From: Prostheceraeus crozeri
Lineage: Eukaryota > Platyhelminthes > Polycladida > Euryleptidae
Length of the DNA stretch: 64,000 nucleotides
Direction: 5' to 3'
Assembly (NCBI GenBank): GCA_907163375.1
Contig: CAJQUW010012704.1
Coordinates: forward strand, 607,550-671,549
This document shows, one piece after another, positions 10,891-22,800 of this stretch; the first letter of the stretch is position 1, and each line of letters starts with the position of its first letter. The position numbers and the translations under genes are program-made. The notes under the pieces are model-generated. The model saw nothing but the letters and a program-made list of their open reading frames with translations. It did not search any database and was not told the origin of the DNA.

Positions 10891-12861
10891 ATATGTCTCA
10901 TTATTTTGATGATCAACAAATCACGAGGATGTGAGAGATATTACTTGTGTTTTACTGCGTCATTTAATTATTCGATTCTCTCATGACCTTATATGAAATC
11001 TCGCGAATTAATTGCATTTCTATCGTCTGATAAGGTTAGAGATACCAGTATTGTGTTCGCTTTAACATTGATATTTATAAATTGATATAGGTATGCGATC
11101 TGAGACTGCATATAAAATCTCAGTGTTGGAGTTTTTGTGGCAGATAATGTATGTGCCATAGTCAGCTAGTTCTTATTGAGATCTTTTAACTCTTGAAATA
11201 GCTATTTTACAATTATGCAAAATTTGTAGCAAGATGTTACTAATCAATATTTTGATCTGACAGTTCCGGCTGTAATATCTGTACACTAGTACTTTATATG
11301 ATCTAAAACAGAGGTGCACAACCTGTTTTAATCGAGGACCAAACGTTTAGAGTTAAATATTGGCGGATGACTTTAATTTCTCATGTTTGATCTGTGCCAC
11401 TTGCAGGTAGTAGGCCTATTTATGCTTTACAAAGCAATTGCCGCAAATCTTAAACTCAATTTCAGTCATAAATTAGTGACGATTGAAGAGTGCGAAGAAT
11501 GCAATTTGCATTTAGATCCGCATTCCAAAACATATTATCACAATCAACTGTAGGGAATCCTTGTACACTTACACATCCCCATTGCCCGTACCAATTTTAT
11601 ATAAGAATATGATGCACAATGGAATTCATAAAAACTTTCAGGAGACAAGTATCAGAGATAGATTTTTGAAAGTTCATCAATGCAAAGCATATAACCGACT
11701 AATGGAATACTATATTACACGAATGGGCCGCTCTCAACTGTGCATGAAGACACTGCTCTGGATCGAACAGAGTAGAAGAGTCATCGCAGCAACATCCAAC
11801 CCTGGTGGAGCAGCGACAAAAATTCGAGAAAGTGGTTATGTTTATAGCAACAAGGCATGATCCATTTAGTAAATATATTAGGTAGAGTGGTAACTCCGCA
11901 TTTATTAAATCCCCAATGTGTATACACCAATACACTTTCGAATTTATTAAATGAACTCAAAAGGAGATACAGTCGGAATTGTTTCCAAAGTGAGATATGC
12001 GCATTTATTCAGTTTTGAAGAAATTACAACGGAATTGACTGATCATGATAGCATAAAGCAGAAGGAAATGATATTATTTTAGAAATAATCCGTGTCTGAC
12101 AGCCTTGGTGAGGTAATGTTTGTTAAATTGGTAACTCGATGACCTGTGCTATTGCTTTCGTACTGAACCTCAAGAGAATCTTCTTAAGCGTGATCAGGCA
12201 ACATTCCGCTGGCATGGCAAAATCACAGCAAAAGACAATGATTTCAATAAACATTGAAAGATGTAAATGGATCCACATCACTATTCAGATTCAAGAAATG
12301 AAACATGAATTTAGTGAATCATAAAATCATGCCGTTGAAAATTGAATTAAAAATTTGACATTTCAGTTAAGAAAGCACGAATAATGTCGCGACTTTTTCA
12401 TTAAGACTTTCATTATAATACGGGGCATGAAATTCCCTTGATAATCAGCTTGATTTCCGCTTAGTTGGGATGATTATCAGCAAATATTGATTCTTTCTGA
12501 TATCCAACTTGCTTCATACTACTTACAACGGGGAGTCATCTCGGTAGTATTTAAATTGGCAAATTTTTGACATTTTTGAAACTGCTCAAATAATTTTTTG
12601 GACCACGGGAACGTAATCTCCGCAGGAAACTATATCTTTTCATATAAAAATTTTCACTGTATACATATACTTTTTTGAGTCGACACTCTACCTATATATC
12701 CCCACTCTATGGCATGATCATTTCACAGCATAAAATGCAGCTGCCGTGAGTCATACTTAATTACATATCAAGATGTTCAGTTGATAAAAAGAACTTACGA
12801 AAGTGGAAATATACCACACACTTAACAGAAAAACATAATATTCTTCTTTCTGAAAGATGAA
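10891..12861. other. No gene seen
   Basis: AT-rich non-coding sequence. A segment beginning agaggtgcacaacctg near 11312 resembles a hAT-type end, but no partner end was found. Confidence 0.5.
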
Positions 12862-12864
12862 CGA

Positions 12865-12892
12865 TTTTTAATAATAATAATAATAATAATAA
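12865..12892 (-). repeat. (TTA)n 3' tail of the LINE
   Basis: AAT repeats on the + strand, read as TTA repeats at the LINE's 3' end; the same tail type ends the LINE at 8381-9630, so the two belong to related families. Confidence 0.7.
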
Positions 12893-14059
12893 TGGTGTTT
12901 GTTTTCGAAGATAATCAAAATCATACATACAAGATGCAAGTAAAGTAAGTAATGGACGAAATGTTGCGCAGACTAACACATGAAGCATCGGAAGTGACGG
13001 GCACTAAGCTCTTCATTCATGAGCACAGTTGTATAAGGGAAGAAAGACATTTTGTACTTAGCAGTTCGACAAAGGGGGACACGATAATGGGAAGAGTACT
13101 TCAGTTTACTGGGAATGTATCCATACAGAGCATGCAGCTGTCTGAAGAACTTTTTTGAAAAGTTTTTTGCTCAAACGTCTTCTTCTGTGGGTCAAATTGT
13201 CATCATGATGCATCCGGGTACCACAAATAAGTCTAAGCACGATTTTCCACCCTTACGATTTTCCGAGTTAGCCTAATAGGTATGGCCACAAAGACAGGAG
13301 CAGCATACTCTAGCATTGAGCGAATTAATGCATTATAAATCTTAAGAGGATCGTCTGTACTTGTAAAGCATTTTAACTTTCTGAGGACATAAAAACGACG
13401 ATTACTCTTCTTGACCACATCGCGGATTTACTTTTATTCAAGCAGAGCTTATTTTCCTCACACCATCTTTCAAAACCCTCAATTTCGCTCAAAATAGTAG
13501 ATTCACTGTTACTAGATCTCGATAACGGTACCATCAGATTCAAGTCATCAGCATACTAAACAGCGCATGAATTAATGCTAGTAACCGAGAAGTCACCAAC
13601 GAACAAAGAGAACAGAGCTGGTCCCAACACTGATCCCTGTGGCACTCCTTCATTCATAGTAAAAAGTTCAGAAAGAGATCCATTTATTCTAACTCTACAA
13701 GTGCGGTCACATAGGTAGCCTTCCAGCCATTTTATGCAACCAAGTGGAAAAGATAATGATCGAAGCCTACGGATCAGGAGAGAATGATTTATGAAATCAA
13801 AAGCCGATGATAAGTCAAATGATATGAGAGCAACACCATTGGACATATGATTATCAAATTCAAATATTCTTTCCATGATGTCAATACGAACTGTGGTCGT
13901 TGAATGACCGGGGCGAAATCCATGTTGATTTTTGCCATAAGCCGCCACAAATAAGTTCCACATTTTCTTTAGAACAATCTTCTCCAACATCTTTGCAGGA
14001 CAGGTAAAAGACTTATAGGGCGAAATTTATCAATGGAAGGTGGGGTTGTTTTTGAGAAA

Positions 14060-14787
14060 AATAAGTTTATTTGGCCCCCCCTAACTGGGTGGGGCCACAT
14101 AGCCACAGGGTCCCATGGGAACCTGAGCTCATAATACAGAAATATCAACAAAACAAATATGTACAAAAGTGCATGCGGAACAAAGTATGTACATGTCAAA
14201 AACAGTTGGGGAATGAAACAGAAGTGAAGGAGGAAAATGTGATTTTGGTGTGTGATTAATATGTTGAAGAATGTTTGAAGAGATGAATGTGTGTGTGATC
14301 TAGATGAATGTTGCCAGGGTGGAAAAAAGTGATGCTATCTAATTACGATATTTACATATGTACAGAGTTTTTTTCCTTTTTTCTCTTTTTATTCTTTATT
14401 CTCTTTTTTGTTTCGTGATTTTTTGTTTTTTGCTTTTTTGCTTTTTGTTTTTGTATATATATTTTTTCTTTTCTTTTCTTTTTTTTGAACAAATACTGCC
14501 TTCACCGAATATGATTACATAGAGAATGTACAGTAAACTGTTAATATTGATGATTAGAAGTGGGTCAGATTAAGTGTTATGTATTGTTTGTCCTATTGAA
14601 TGAGCTGCTCTATTGTTGACTTAATTTGTTCCTGTTCTTGTGTGGTGTCCAGTATGTGATGTGCTTTTTATAGTTTTTATTGAAAAGTGTTTCTAGGATG
14701 CGTGTGTTTTTGTGTTTGATAAATCTGTGAAGTGTGTTTTTGCCGACTGTGATGTAGTGATCTGATATTGTTTGCATGTTCGATTTT
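14060..14787. mobile_element. Unclassified ~0.73 kb insertion in the LINE, 9-bp target duplication
   Basis: The LINE frame is cut between ...NAIISPVS and ...TTPPSIDKFRPIS. The intervening DNA is flanked by the direct repeat TTTTTGAGA (14051-14059 and about 14780-14788), the expected target-site duplication. Inside are a C-rich/G-rich start (ggccccccc...gggtgggg), a long T-rich stretch (14361-14490) and no known domain. The length and duplication fit a retroposed sequence (SINE or truncated LINE on the minus strand), but I do not recognise it. Confidence 0.6.
14361..14490 (+). repeat. T-rich low-complexity stretch
   Basis: Runs of T broken by short TTC/TTG motifs, inside the insertion at 14060-14787. 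On the minus strand this is A-rich, as expected of an internal or terminal tail. Confidence 0.6.
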
Positions 14788-15869
14788 TTGAGACCGGAGA
14801 TATAATAGCGTTTTTCCACATTATCGGAAAACGTCTTTGCTTTATAGAGGCCATACATAGTCTTCGCAATGGGACTGTAACGAAATCAGCTAATTCTTGA
14901 TACACTTTAGTAGGTATACCATCGATGCCCGCGGACTTCTTTGTCGATAGCCGCTGTAACAGGGTACATACATCCTGATCTGAAATGTCAACAATACATT
15001 CATCAAAATCATCGCCATGTACAACTGCATTATGAGTCTGTTCAAAGTCAATGTTACCAATAGCATCAGCTAAACGATTAGCAAAAAGTTGAGCAGCATC
15101 TTCAGCACCACCAACTGAAGAAATCAAATCATCCCAAGTCTGTTGCTGACCTCTACCAGTAACCGTATCAACTAACTTCCATATTCCCTTTGTAGAATTC
15201 TGTAACTTGTTTACATCTTGCTGTTTCGCTTTCATAGCTTCCGCTTTGACCTTTGCTTGCAATAACTTGTAGGTTTTCTTCTTTGATTCCTTCTTGATTT
15301 ACTCTTTGATTTTTGAATCAAACTTTTTGTTAGTGGCGTAGTCCACTCTATCTTTGGTTGTTATAATAACCACTTTATGGGGAATGCATGCTAGAATAAT
15401 TTCATTCAGAATAGAATTAAGTATACTGATGTGTTCATCAACATCTGCATCAATGGGAAGCAACATATCCCAATCAATTTTTCTCAACTTATCACTACAA
15501 ACCACCAAGTTCGATTTCCTGTGATCAAAAATAGTATGATGCCTCACAGAGGACTGAGGTTGCACTGAGTCAGAAACCGGTGTTACATATAACGACAAAT
15601 TATCTGAGTTCCCAATCGGTGCATTGTATACCATCCAATCCGCCAAATAAATCTGTGACATAGATTTTGAGATGAGGAAATGGTCCAACACATTCGATCC
15701 TCTAGTAGTTTGATTCACAGGATCAACTACAACAAAGTCACTACACAGAACCTCGTATCTAAATTGATTGAAGTCCCCGAGGATGACAAGGTTATAGTTT
15801 GGTTACAGTGTAATGTATAGGCCTTTAAATTTTCAGACAGGAAGTCGAAGGACAAGTCAAATAGAACTT

Positions 15870-16060
15870 TATTGGCAATCGCATAGCAAAATAAAAAGAA
15901 CTCAGCTAACAAGCTTTTTTTACAGACTTTTCTTTCGAAAATGTTTTCTGTTCGGTTTAAACATGGCTCAACTTAAAAGAAAGATCCGATTAAAACATCG
16001 GCACTCATCACAACAGACATGACCGAGAAGATAAGATATTTAACCATGCATTTCACTCAA
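15870..16060 (-). mobile_element. Short LINE 3'-end fragment inserted in the LINE endonuclease
   Basis: The endonuclease frame stops near 16060 and resumes near 15870 (SENLKAYTLH). The ~190 bp in between carries, on the minus strand, GCCAATAAAGTTCTATTTGA, much like the pre-tail sequence of the LINE at 8381-9630. I read it as a heavily 5'-truncated LINE copy; boundaries are approximate. Confidence 0.4.
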
Positions 16061-16639
16061 TACTGATTGAGAGAGGCTCGGGGTATGCACAAACACAAAA
16101 CATAACATTCACAGCAGGGAACATCAAGTAGCAATAATTCGGAAAAATTAATGACTATATCAGGACAATGAACCACTCTGAAGGAAATATCAGATCTCAC
16201 ATATATCGCGACACCACTGCCTCTTCGTGTAGTGCGATCAGATCTAGCAACATTTAATCTTGGAATTATTATTGATGAAGAGGAGATGTCTTCGTTCAAC
16301 CATGTTTCCGTCAAACATGCCAAATCCGTCTGAATAGACATGACTGTAGAGGCAAATTCATCACATTTGCCCAACAAAGATCGAATGTTAGTTAGATAGA
16401 GCTTCGGATAAAATTTGATATGCCGAGATTAAATTACATTTGAAAATTTGCTCGAGATCCGGAAGCATTAACAACCACAACACCGGATCGAATCGTTACA
16501 TTTTCACCATTATTTCTGAGTATCCATAATTCTTCTCTCAATGTTCTCTGATGTTGTAAATGCTGCTTGGTTAAATCTGGGTTTACGTAAACATCTGCGT
16601 AATTCTGGAACAGGGCAGACAAATCACCCAATTATTTTG

Positions 16640-17683
16640 TAGATAAAAAACAACGCCAAGGTATTCATTGATACGCGATTCTATTTTTCCCGATGCATTT
16701 CGCCGGCTCTAATCATTGGTTACACCGGAATGAAGTCAGAACATCAAAAATGAATTGAGTTAACAACTGAGAGGTAGAGAGACAACGAACCAAGACATAG
16801 AAATCAGCACAGAAAAGATACATGACTTCAATAAGTAATTACGGAAAACTATAATACTGTAGACAAATGGCAAGTAGTAACAGAAGCAAAGAAAAATGAA
16901 ATAAAGTTACCAAGGTAAAATTAAATTGATGACTGTTTCCTTGTGTACAGAGATCGGGCTGAGTCTCTTTGATGAGGAGAGCTTCTAGAACGCTCAAATG
17001 CAGTCTTCCTCTGCATTTTCGGAGAACTTTGAAGCAAGATCTGGGAGGCTTCGTTGGGACACACTGCAATAGATGTCTTGTAACACCACTAGATGCTTTA
17101 ATGCGCTTCTCACCATTGATCAGTCATCGTGGGACATGCTCAGAAATTCTTTGGGACAACCCTCTCTCCGTCCGACCGATGTACTTACTCCCGCAAGTAC
17201 AAGAGAACTCGTAGAGGACGTTAGATTCAGCTTCTGGAGGGAGATTGTCCTTCAAATTCTGGCACCAAAGAGGCTTAGTCACAGGGATAACTCGCAGGTC
17301 AACTGTTGCATACACTGAGGCCACCTCATGACGAAGCTTGCGTTTCAGGTTGTCATGGCGAGCCGACGATCCCTTTCCAACTCACACGTGAGTTTTAAGT
17401 TTGGATGCAGACCGTTAAGACAACTGAACAGCTTCTCCAAACTATCATCGTTGTATCCAGCGATAAAGATATCGTCGACGTAGCGCGCGTAGACATTCGA
17501 ATGTTTGGAAATAAGGTTCGTAATTTTCTGTTCCAGCTAACCGAGGAAAATGTTGGCGAGGGTAGGACCAAGGGGACTGCCCATCGCGACACCATCAACT
17601 TGGTAAAAATATTGTCCGTTAAAAAGGAACTGTACATTGCTTGTCGTCAGCATCAGGAGATCTTTGAGGATGTTTCGAATGTC
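16640..17683 (-). mobile_element. PLE copy, minus arm: RT palm, GIY-YIG endonuclease, 3' UTR
   Basis: Minus strand, 5' to 3': a PLE RT segment LFNGQYFYQVDGVAMGSPLG (about 17610), RYVDDIFIAGYNDDS with the catalytic YVDD (about 17480), the shared ...ERDRRLA segment, then a jump to the linker and the GIY-YIG endonuclease (LYEFSCTCGSKYIGRTERG, 17124-17324), its C-terminal half with LSVLEALLIKE (near 16960), and a 3' region. PLEs encode this RT plus GIY-YIG pair and move by endonuclease-primed reverse transcription. This arm keeps the ancestral, unoccupied version of the gypsy insertion site (AACG at 16784-16787). Confidence 0.8.
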
Positions 17684-18726
17684 CACGCGCCCTACGTCGA
17701 CGATATCTTTATCGCTGGATACAACGATGATAGTTTGGAGAAGCTGTTCAAGTGTCTTAACGGTCTGCATCCAAACTTCAAACTCACGTGTGAATCGGAA
17801 AGGGATCGTCGGCTCGCATTCCTCGATGTCTTGGTGAGTCGAGAGACTGGAGGGGCCTTGCCTTTGTCGGTTCATCGTAAACCGACCTGGTGTGGACTCT
17901 ACACTCATTTTAAGAGCTTCGTACCGTTGTCCTATAAAGCCGGGCTTGTCAAAACTCTGTTTCTTCGGGCGAAACGCATCTGCTCTTCTCATGTTCTTCC
18001 CCAAGAGAATGAGTTCATACGTCGAACTCTAAACCAGAACGGATATCCACAGCAGTTTATCGACAGACAGCTCGTCACTAACCACGGATCCCCTATTTAG
18101 ACCGAAGAAGAAGGTTGTCATATTGAGAGTTCCATTTAAAGGTGATACTTTCCATGACAACCTGAAATGCAAGCTTCGTCATGAGGTGGCCTCAGTGTAT
18201 GCAACAGTTGACCTGCGAGTTATCCCTGTGACTAAGCCTCTTTGGTGCCAGAATCTGAAGGACAATCTCCCTCCAGAAGCTGAATCTAACGTCCTCTACG
18301 AGTTCTCTTGTACTTGCGGGAGTAAGTACATCGGTCGGACGGAGAGAGGGTTGTCCCAAAGAATTTCTGAGCATGTCCCACGATGACTGATCAATGGTGA
18401 GAAGCGCATTAAAGCATCTAGTGGTGTTACAAGACATCTATTGCAGTGTGTCCCAACGAAGCCTCCCAGATCTTGCTTCAAAGTTCTCCGAAAATGCAGA
18501 GGAAGACTGCATTTGAGCGTTCTAGAAGCTCTCCTCATCAAAGAGACTCAGCCCGATCTCTGTACACAAGGAAACAGTCATCAATTTAATTTTACCTTGG
18601 TAACTTTATTTCATTTTTCTTTGCTTCTGTTACTACTTGCCATTTGTTTACAGTATTACAGTTTTCCGTAATTACTTATTGAAGTCATGTATCTTTTCTG
18701 TGCTGATTTCTATGTCTTGGTTCGTT
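17671..18726 (+). mobile_element. PLE copy, plus arm: RT C-terminal half and GIY-YIG endonuclease
   Basis: Starts inside the RT just before the catalytic YVDDIFIAGYNDDS (about 17690), continues through FKLTCESERDRRLAFLDVLV (about 17780-17840), PLSVHRKPTWCGLYTHF and a helical thumb to ~18100, then a linker and the GIY-YIG domain (KYIGRTERGLSQRISEH near 18330; LSVLEALLIKE near 18520). Its 3' UTR is cut at 18726 by the gypsy array and resumes at 30804. Besides the endonuclease defect, a frame change separates the RT part from the linker. It is Neptune/Penelope-like in style; I cannot assign the clade firmly. Confidence 0.8.
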
Positions 18727-18933
18727 TGTGGTGATTATTGTATCACCTGCTCGCGTTTTAATTGTTTTAGTGTGACATCTTTTGAACTCGTGAAGAGTAG
18801 TTTCGAGAGCGTTAATCCAAGAACCGCTGTTGAGCAGAATTGTTGTAAAAGATCGCTTGGTAACGATTACTGGAATATATATCTCTATAAGGAATATAAA
18901 ACACACTTATTCTTTATTATCACATGTACCACA
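18727..18933 (+). repeat. LTR 1 of the gypsy array
   Basis: 207 bp, bounded by the inverted ends TGTGGT...ACCACA. A TATAAGGAATATAAAA stretch near 18884-18901 could serve as promoter and polyadenylation region. Confidence 0.95.
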
Positions 18934-18935
18934 TT

Positions 18936-18947
18936 TGGTAGCAGAGC
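18936..18947 (+). other. Primer binding site (initiator tRNA-Met type), first copy
   Basis: TGGTAGCAGAGC lies two bases after the LTR and is complementary to the usual 3' end of animal initiator tRNA-Met (...CTCTGCTACCA). The same site in the second copy is at 24851-24862. Confidence 0.8.
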
Positions 18948-18990
18948 GTGGTTCAGTGAAAGGGGAAGAAGATAGCCAAGAATAAGTGTC

Positions 18991-19851
18991 ATGACTTCAG
19001 GATTAAGAACTTTGTTTGATGTCAGCGACGAGGATGCCGACTCGAAAGATAGTGCTTGGTTTTCCAGTCTAGTCAAATCCGCCAAACCTGCCCTTTACAA
19101 GCGTGGGGATGACAAGCAACAATTCTTGAGGGACTATACGGTGTGGGTCGATCTGGCTAGAATTCCGCGTAGGTTGATTACGTACATGTTCTTGCAAAAC
19201 TTGTCCCCAGAAATACGCAGAGAACTCCAGGCTTACGAGGCAGATCTAGAGGGTCAGGAATTTGATGATGTCGCCAAACTGTTTCGTGATGTGCTTAGCA
19301 CGCCTAACGAGCGTCTGGGATCCAGAGTCTCACTTGCCTCTCGCAGGCAGCGAGACGGTGAATCACTTTCCGAGTTTATGTCCAATTTGTTCCACTTGGC
19401 AAGAGAGATCGGAATTGCAGCTGAAGTTGAGAAGGAGCGGGGGAGAGAGGTCTTCTTGGAAGGCATACGGAGCGTAGCCCTGCAAGATAGGATTTTCGAA
19501 GATGAGGAAATTTTTAGCAAGAAAGATCCGAAGGAGGTGTTGAGGCGGGCCCAATTTCTCGAAGATCTTCTCAATCACCGCCGACGTCAAGTTAGGGCTA
19601 CCACTTCGGAGGCTCCTAGGAATTTGATGGATGTTTCTGTGACGGCTGCCGTGAGGCCGCCATCAAGGCCTTGCAAGAACTGCCAGAAAATGGGACACAG
19701 GTTCCAAAACTGCTTGGAACTGAGAAAATGTTTTCTTTGTAGTTCCACCACCCACTTGGCTCGCGACTGTCCCACAAAGAACTCACCCGTTGCGACTGAT
19801 CAGGGAAACGAGAGTGGAGGGTTGTTGGTGGTGGCCAACCCTCGTCAGTGA
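18991..19851 (+). mobile_element. gag: gag of gypsy copy 1
   Basis: 286 codons, apparently whole. The N-terminal two thirds look like a gypsy capsid/nucleocapsid precursor (helical, with LREEL-type leucine patterns); the C-terminus has two CCHC zinc knuckles (CKNCQKMGHRFQNC near 19675 and CFLCSSTTHLARDC near 19735) that bind RNA in this family. The first ATG after the primer site is taken as start. The pol frame overlaps the gag stop by a few bases and lacks an early ATG, consistent with the frameshift expression known for the family. Confidence 0.9.
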
Positions 19852-22800
19852 GAGTCGTCAAACACCACAGCCTGTCAAATTCCCGCGAGTCTCTCCATCT
19901 CCACGATGAAGTTGTCCCCCGTCTCCCGGGGCAAGTAGCTGTTGATTACCGATTCCCAGAACCAACCCCAGATACCACGACGGAGTCCCACTTATCTGAC
20001 CAGACCCTTGTCCCCTTGCAGCGAGAGAACACAAGGCTTAAGTCCCGCTTGAATCCTGAACATGTGTCCTGGAACCGCGCTTGTGGGGAGGGCCGCTTGT
20101 TTCCTTCAGTGAGCATCCTAGCTATGACAGTCCTGACCCCGGCTCTAGTAGATAGTGGAAGTGAAACGACATTAGTGAGTTTGGAATTGGTAGAAGTGGC
20201 TGACCCGAACTGGCGTCAGAGAGTGCGTCCAGTGACAAGGGTGTTTCTTAGTGTCAGTGGGGAAGCCCTTGATGCGATAGGCGTGATTTATCTACCGATT
20301 AAAATTGAAAGGTTCTCTGCTTCCTACCCTGCTGTTATTGTAAAGGGAATGACCCCCAGTATGATTCTAGGCTGTGATTTTCTTCTGTCAGAACGGTGTC
20401 GTTTGTATTTTGATCTGAAGGTTCTAACCATTGGTGCAGGCTCTTGGACTGCCCCCCTCCTATCAGACTTTCACTCTCTAACTGTGGCTCCTTCCGAGCA
20501 GGTCAGCCTCCCGCCCAAGACTGAAACAACGATACATTGCAGAGTTTTCGGTACTACTACTCTTGGCAAAGGGCTATTGTTTGAACCTGAGGCGATTGAA
20601 AACGTCAGTCTATCGACGGCTCTTGTTGACTTAGACGATTACGGCAAGGTTCCCCTGACTATCTCCAATCCTACTAATGAAACTGTTAAATTGAAGTTGA
20701 ACGAGAATCTGGGTACATTGTACGACACTTCGCAGGTCCTCAGTATGCCATCTGAACGAAGGAGTGAAACTATGGAAGCTATCCAATGCAGAAGTGTTTC
20801 ATTTGTCACTGATGAAGGAGGTAGCCGTGACTGGATTAGACAATTTGATTGGAACTCTGACCTGGATCCAGTTGTCCGTAGTAAAGCAGAAGATGTTCTC
20901 CTGCGTCACCAGAGAGCGATCTCGACTACATAGGATGACTTAGGCTATTGTGATATCATTCCTCATGAAATCAACACGGGAAGTAGTGCACCCATACGCA
21001 ATCCACCTTATAGGAGTAATCCGGTAAAGGAAGATATTATCAAAGAGGAAATACAGAAATGGGAGCGTCTAGGAATTGTGAAACCCTCCACTTCAGCTTG
21101 GGCAAGCCCGGTCGTTCTAGTTAAGAAGCGCGATGGGGATTGGAGACTGTGTATAGACTATCGGGGCGTTAACAACAAAACCGAATCTGCGAGCTATCCA
21201 ATTCCTCACACAACCGACATCTTCGATGCTTTGAAGGGGGCTAACTATTTTTGTAGTCTTGACCTGAATCAAGCGTATCTCCAAATAAAGCTTGACGAAA
21301 AGGACGCGGACAAGTCGGCTTTCGTTACCAGAGATTCACTATACCAGTTTACGAGGATGCCCTTCGGATTGTCGGGGGCCCCAGCAACGTGTCAGCGATT
21401 AATGAACCATGTTTTGCGTGACCTGATGTTTAAGATAGCTATTGAATACCTTGATGATATCGTAGTCTATGGCTCCACTATCGAAGAAACCTTGAGCAAC
21501 CTGGAAATTGTTCTAGGTAGGTTGGGAGGTGGGACTGAAGGTCAAGCCAAAGAAATGTCAGTTACTGAAGGTTTCCATTAAGTTTCTGGGTCATGTTGTC
21601 TCCCCACAGGGAATCTCGCCAGATCCCGACAAAATTGAAAGAGTGAGAAACTGGCCGCAACCCACCAACACTAAGGAATTGAAAACCTTCCTAGGACTCG
21701 TGAACTACTATAATCGATTTATTCCCAACTTTTCTCAGATAGCTTCTCCCCTGCGGAAACTCGAGACGAACAAAGACTGGCATTGGACTGCAGAATGCTC
21801 CGAAGCATTTGGAAGGCTACGAGATTTACTCATCGCACCACCATTATTGGCTCCTCCGGATTTAAGCCCCACCGCTTCTCCCTTCGTGATCGACTGTGAC
21901 GCTAGTGATATGGGAGTAGGTGGCGTTTTGTCCCAGATTCAGGAGGGGGAAATGAAGGTGATAGCTTACACTAGCAAGGCCCTAACCAAGGAGCAACAGT
22001 CGTATTGCCCAACGCAAAAAGAAATGTATGCTCTAGTCTATTGCATAGAACATTTCCGAGAATATCTGATTCCGAATAAGTTTACCGTTCGAACTGATCA
22101 CAGTGCTCTGCGATGGTTGCAAAGAGCTCGCACCTCCCGAAACGGGATGTTAATACGATGGAATTCTACCCTCGAAAGTTACAACTTCGACTTAGAAGAA
22201 GATGTTCTTGGTAGGTTGCAGGAGTATAGATTTGACATTCAGTACCGACCGGGGAAATACCACGGGAACGCCGATAGTCTTAGCAGACGACCATATCGAC
22301 GTGCGGGTCATGAAGAGTGCCCGTCTTGTAACCCCGTTGAGGCCGTCCGATCTAACTACTTGACAAGTCACACTCATAAGCTTCTTCGTGAGAAGGTTGG
22401 TAGTGAGAAATTCCCATTGTCTGATCGTGTCGAGTCCATACGCATTAATCCAATCAGAGTGGCAACTTTTGAAGGTGATATTAGAGGCTCGTCCGAAGAA
22501 GGCTTCAGTTACGGTTCATCCTCTGAGTCGGATCTCGAAGCATCAGCCACGAGAGATAGCCGTCCTAATCCTCCGATATTGTCGTTCACTGATATTCGGA
22601 GTGAACAGCTGCGAGACGAAGACATAAAGCCGGTGATTCTAGCCAAAGAAGCAGGAGAACACAAGCCTCCTAGGGACTCCTTGTTGGCTTGCAGTCGTAT
22701 TACGAGAGCTCTCTTCGCTGAGTGGAGGAGATTGATATTAACTCCACATGGCCTGATGCGTCGTACTCGTGACTTTCGTCAGTTAGTTATTCCATGGAAG

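Larger units (their letters stand above)
12862..16640 (-). mobile_element. LINE (CR1/jockey-like), near full ORF2, nested insertions
   Basis: Reading the minus strand from 16631: the end of ORF1 (an RRM-type stretch, DVYVNPDLTKQHLQHQ), then ORF2 with the AP endonuclease (CLTETWLNEDI and RRGSGVAIYVRSDI near 16200-16330; LVILGDFNQF near 15780; RGSNVLDHFLIS near 15690), a linker (KKSAGIDGIPTKVY near 14930) and RT blocks (DKFRPISLLPVL near 14020, ALISFDLSSAFDFINH near 13800, GVPQGSVLGPALF near 13640), then a thumb (RRFYVLRKLKCF) and a (TTA)n tail at 12865-12892. The RT catalytic site falls in a degraded stretch near 13550. Two inserts interrupt it (14060-14787 and about 15870-16060), and its ORF1 is cut at 16640 by a Penelope-like composite. 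Several stops and frameshifts make it inactive. Confidence 0.8.

Noticed and set aside
17537-18004. A 155-codon minus-strand frame across the centre of the first PLE composite
   Set aside because: Most of it is the antisense of the plus-strand PLE copy; only its last ~45 codons are genuine minus-copy RT. It is an artefact of the head-to-head junction.
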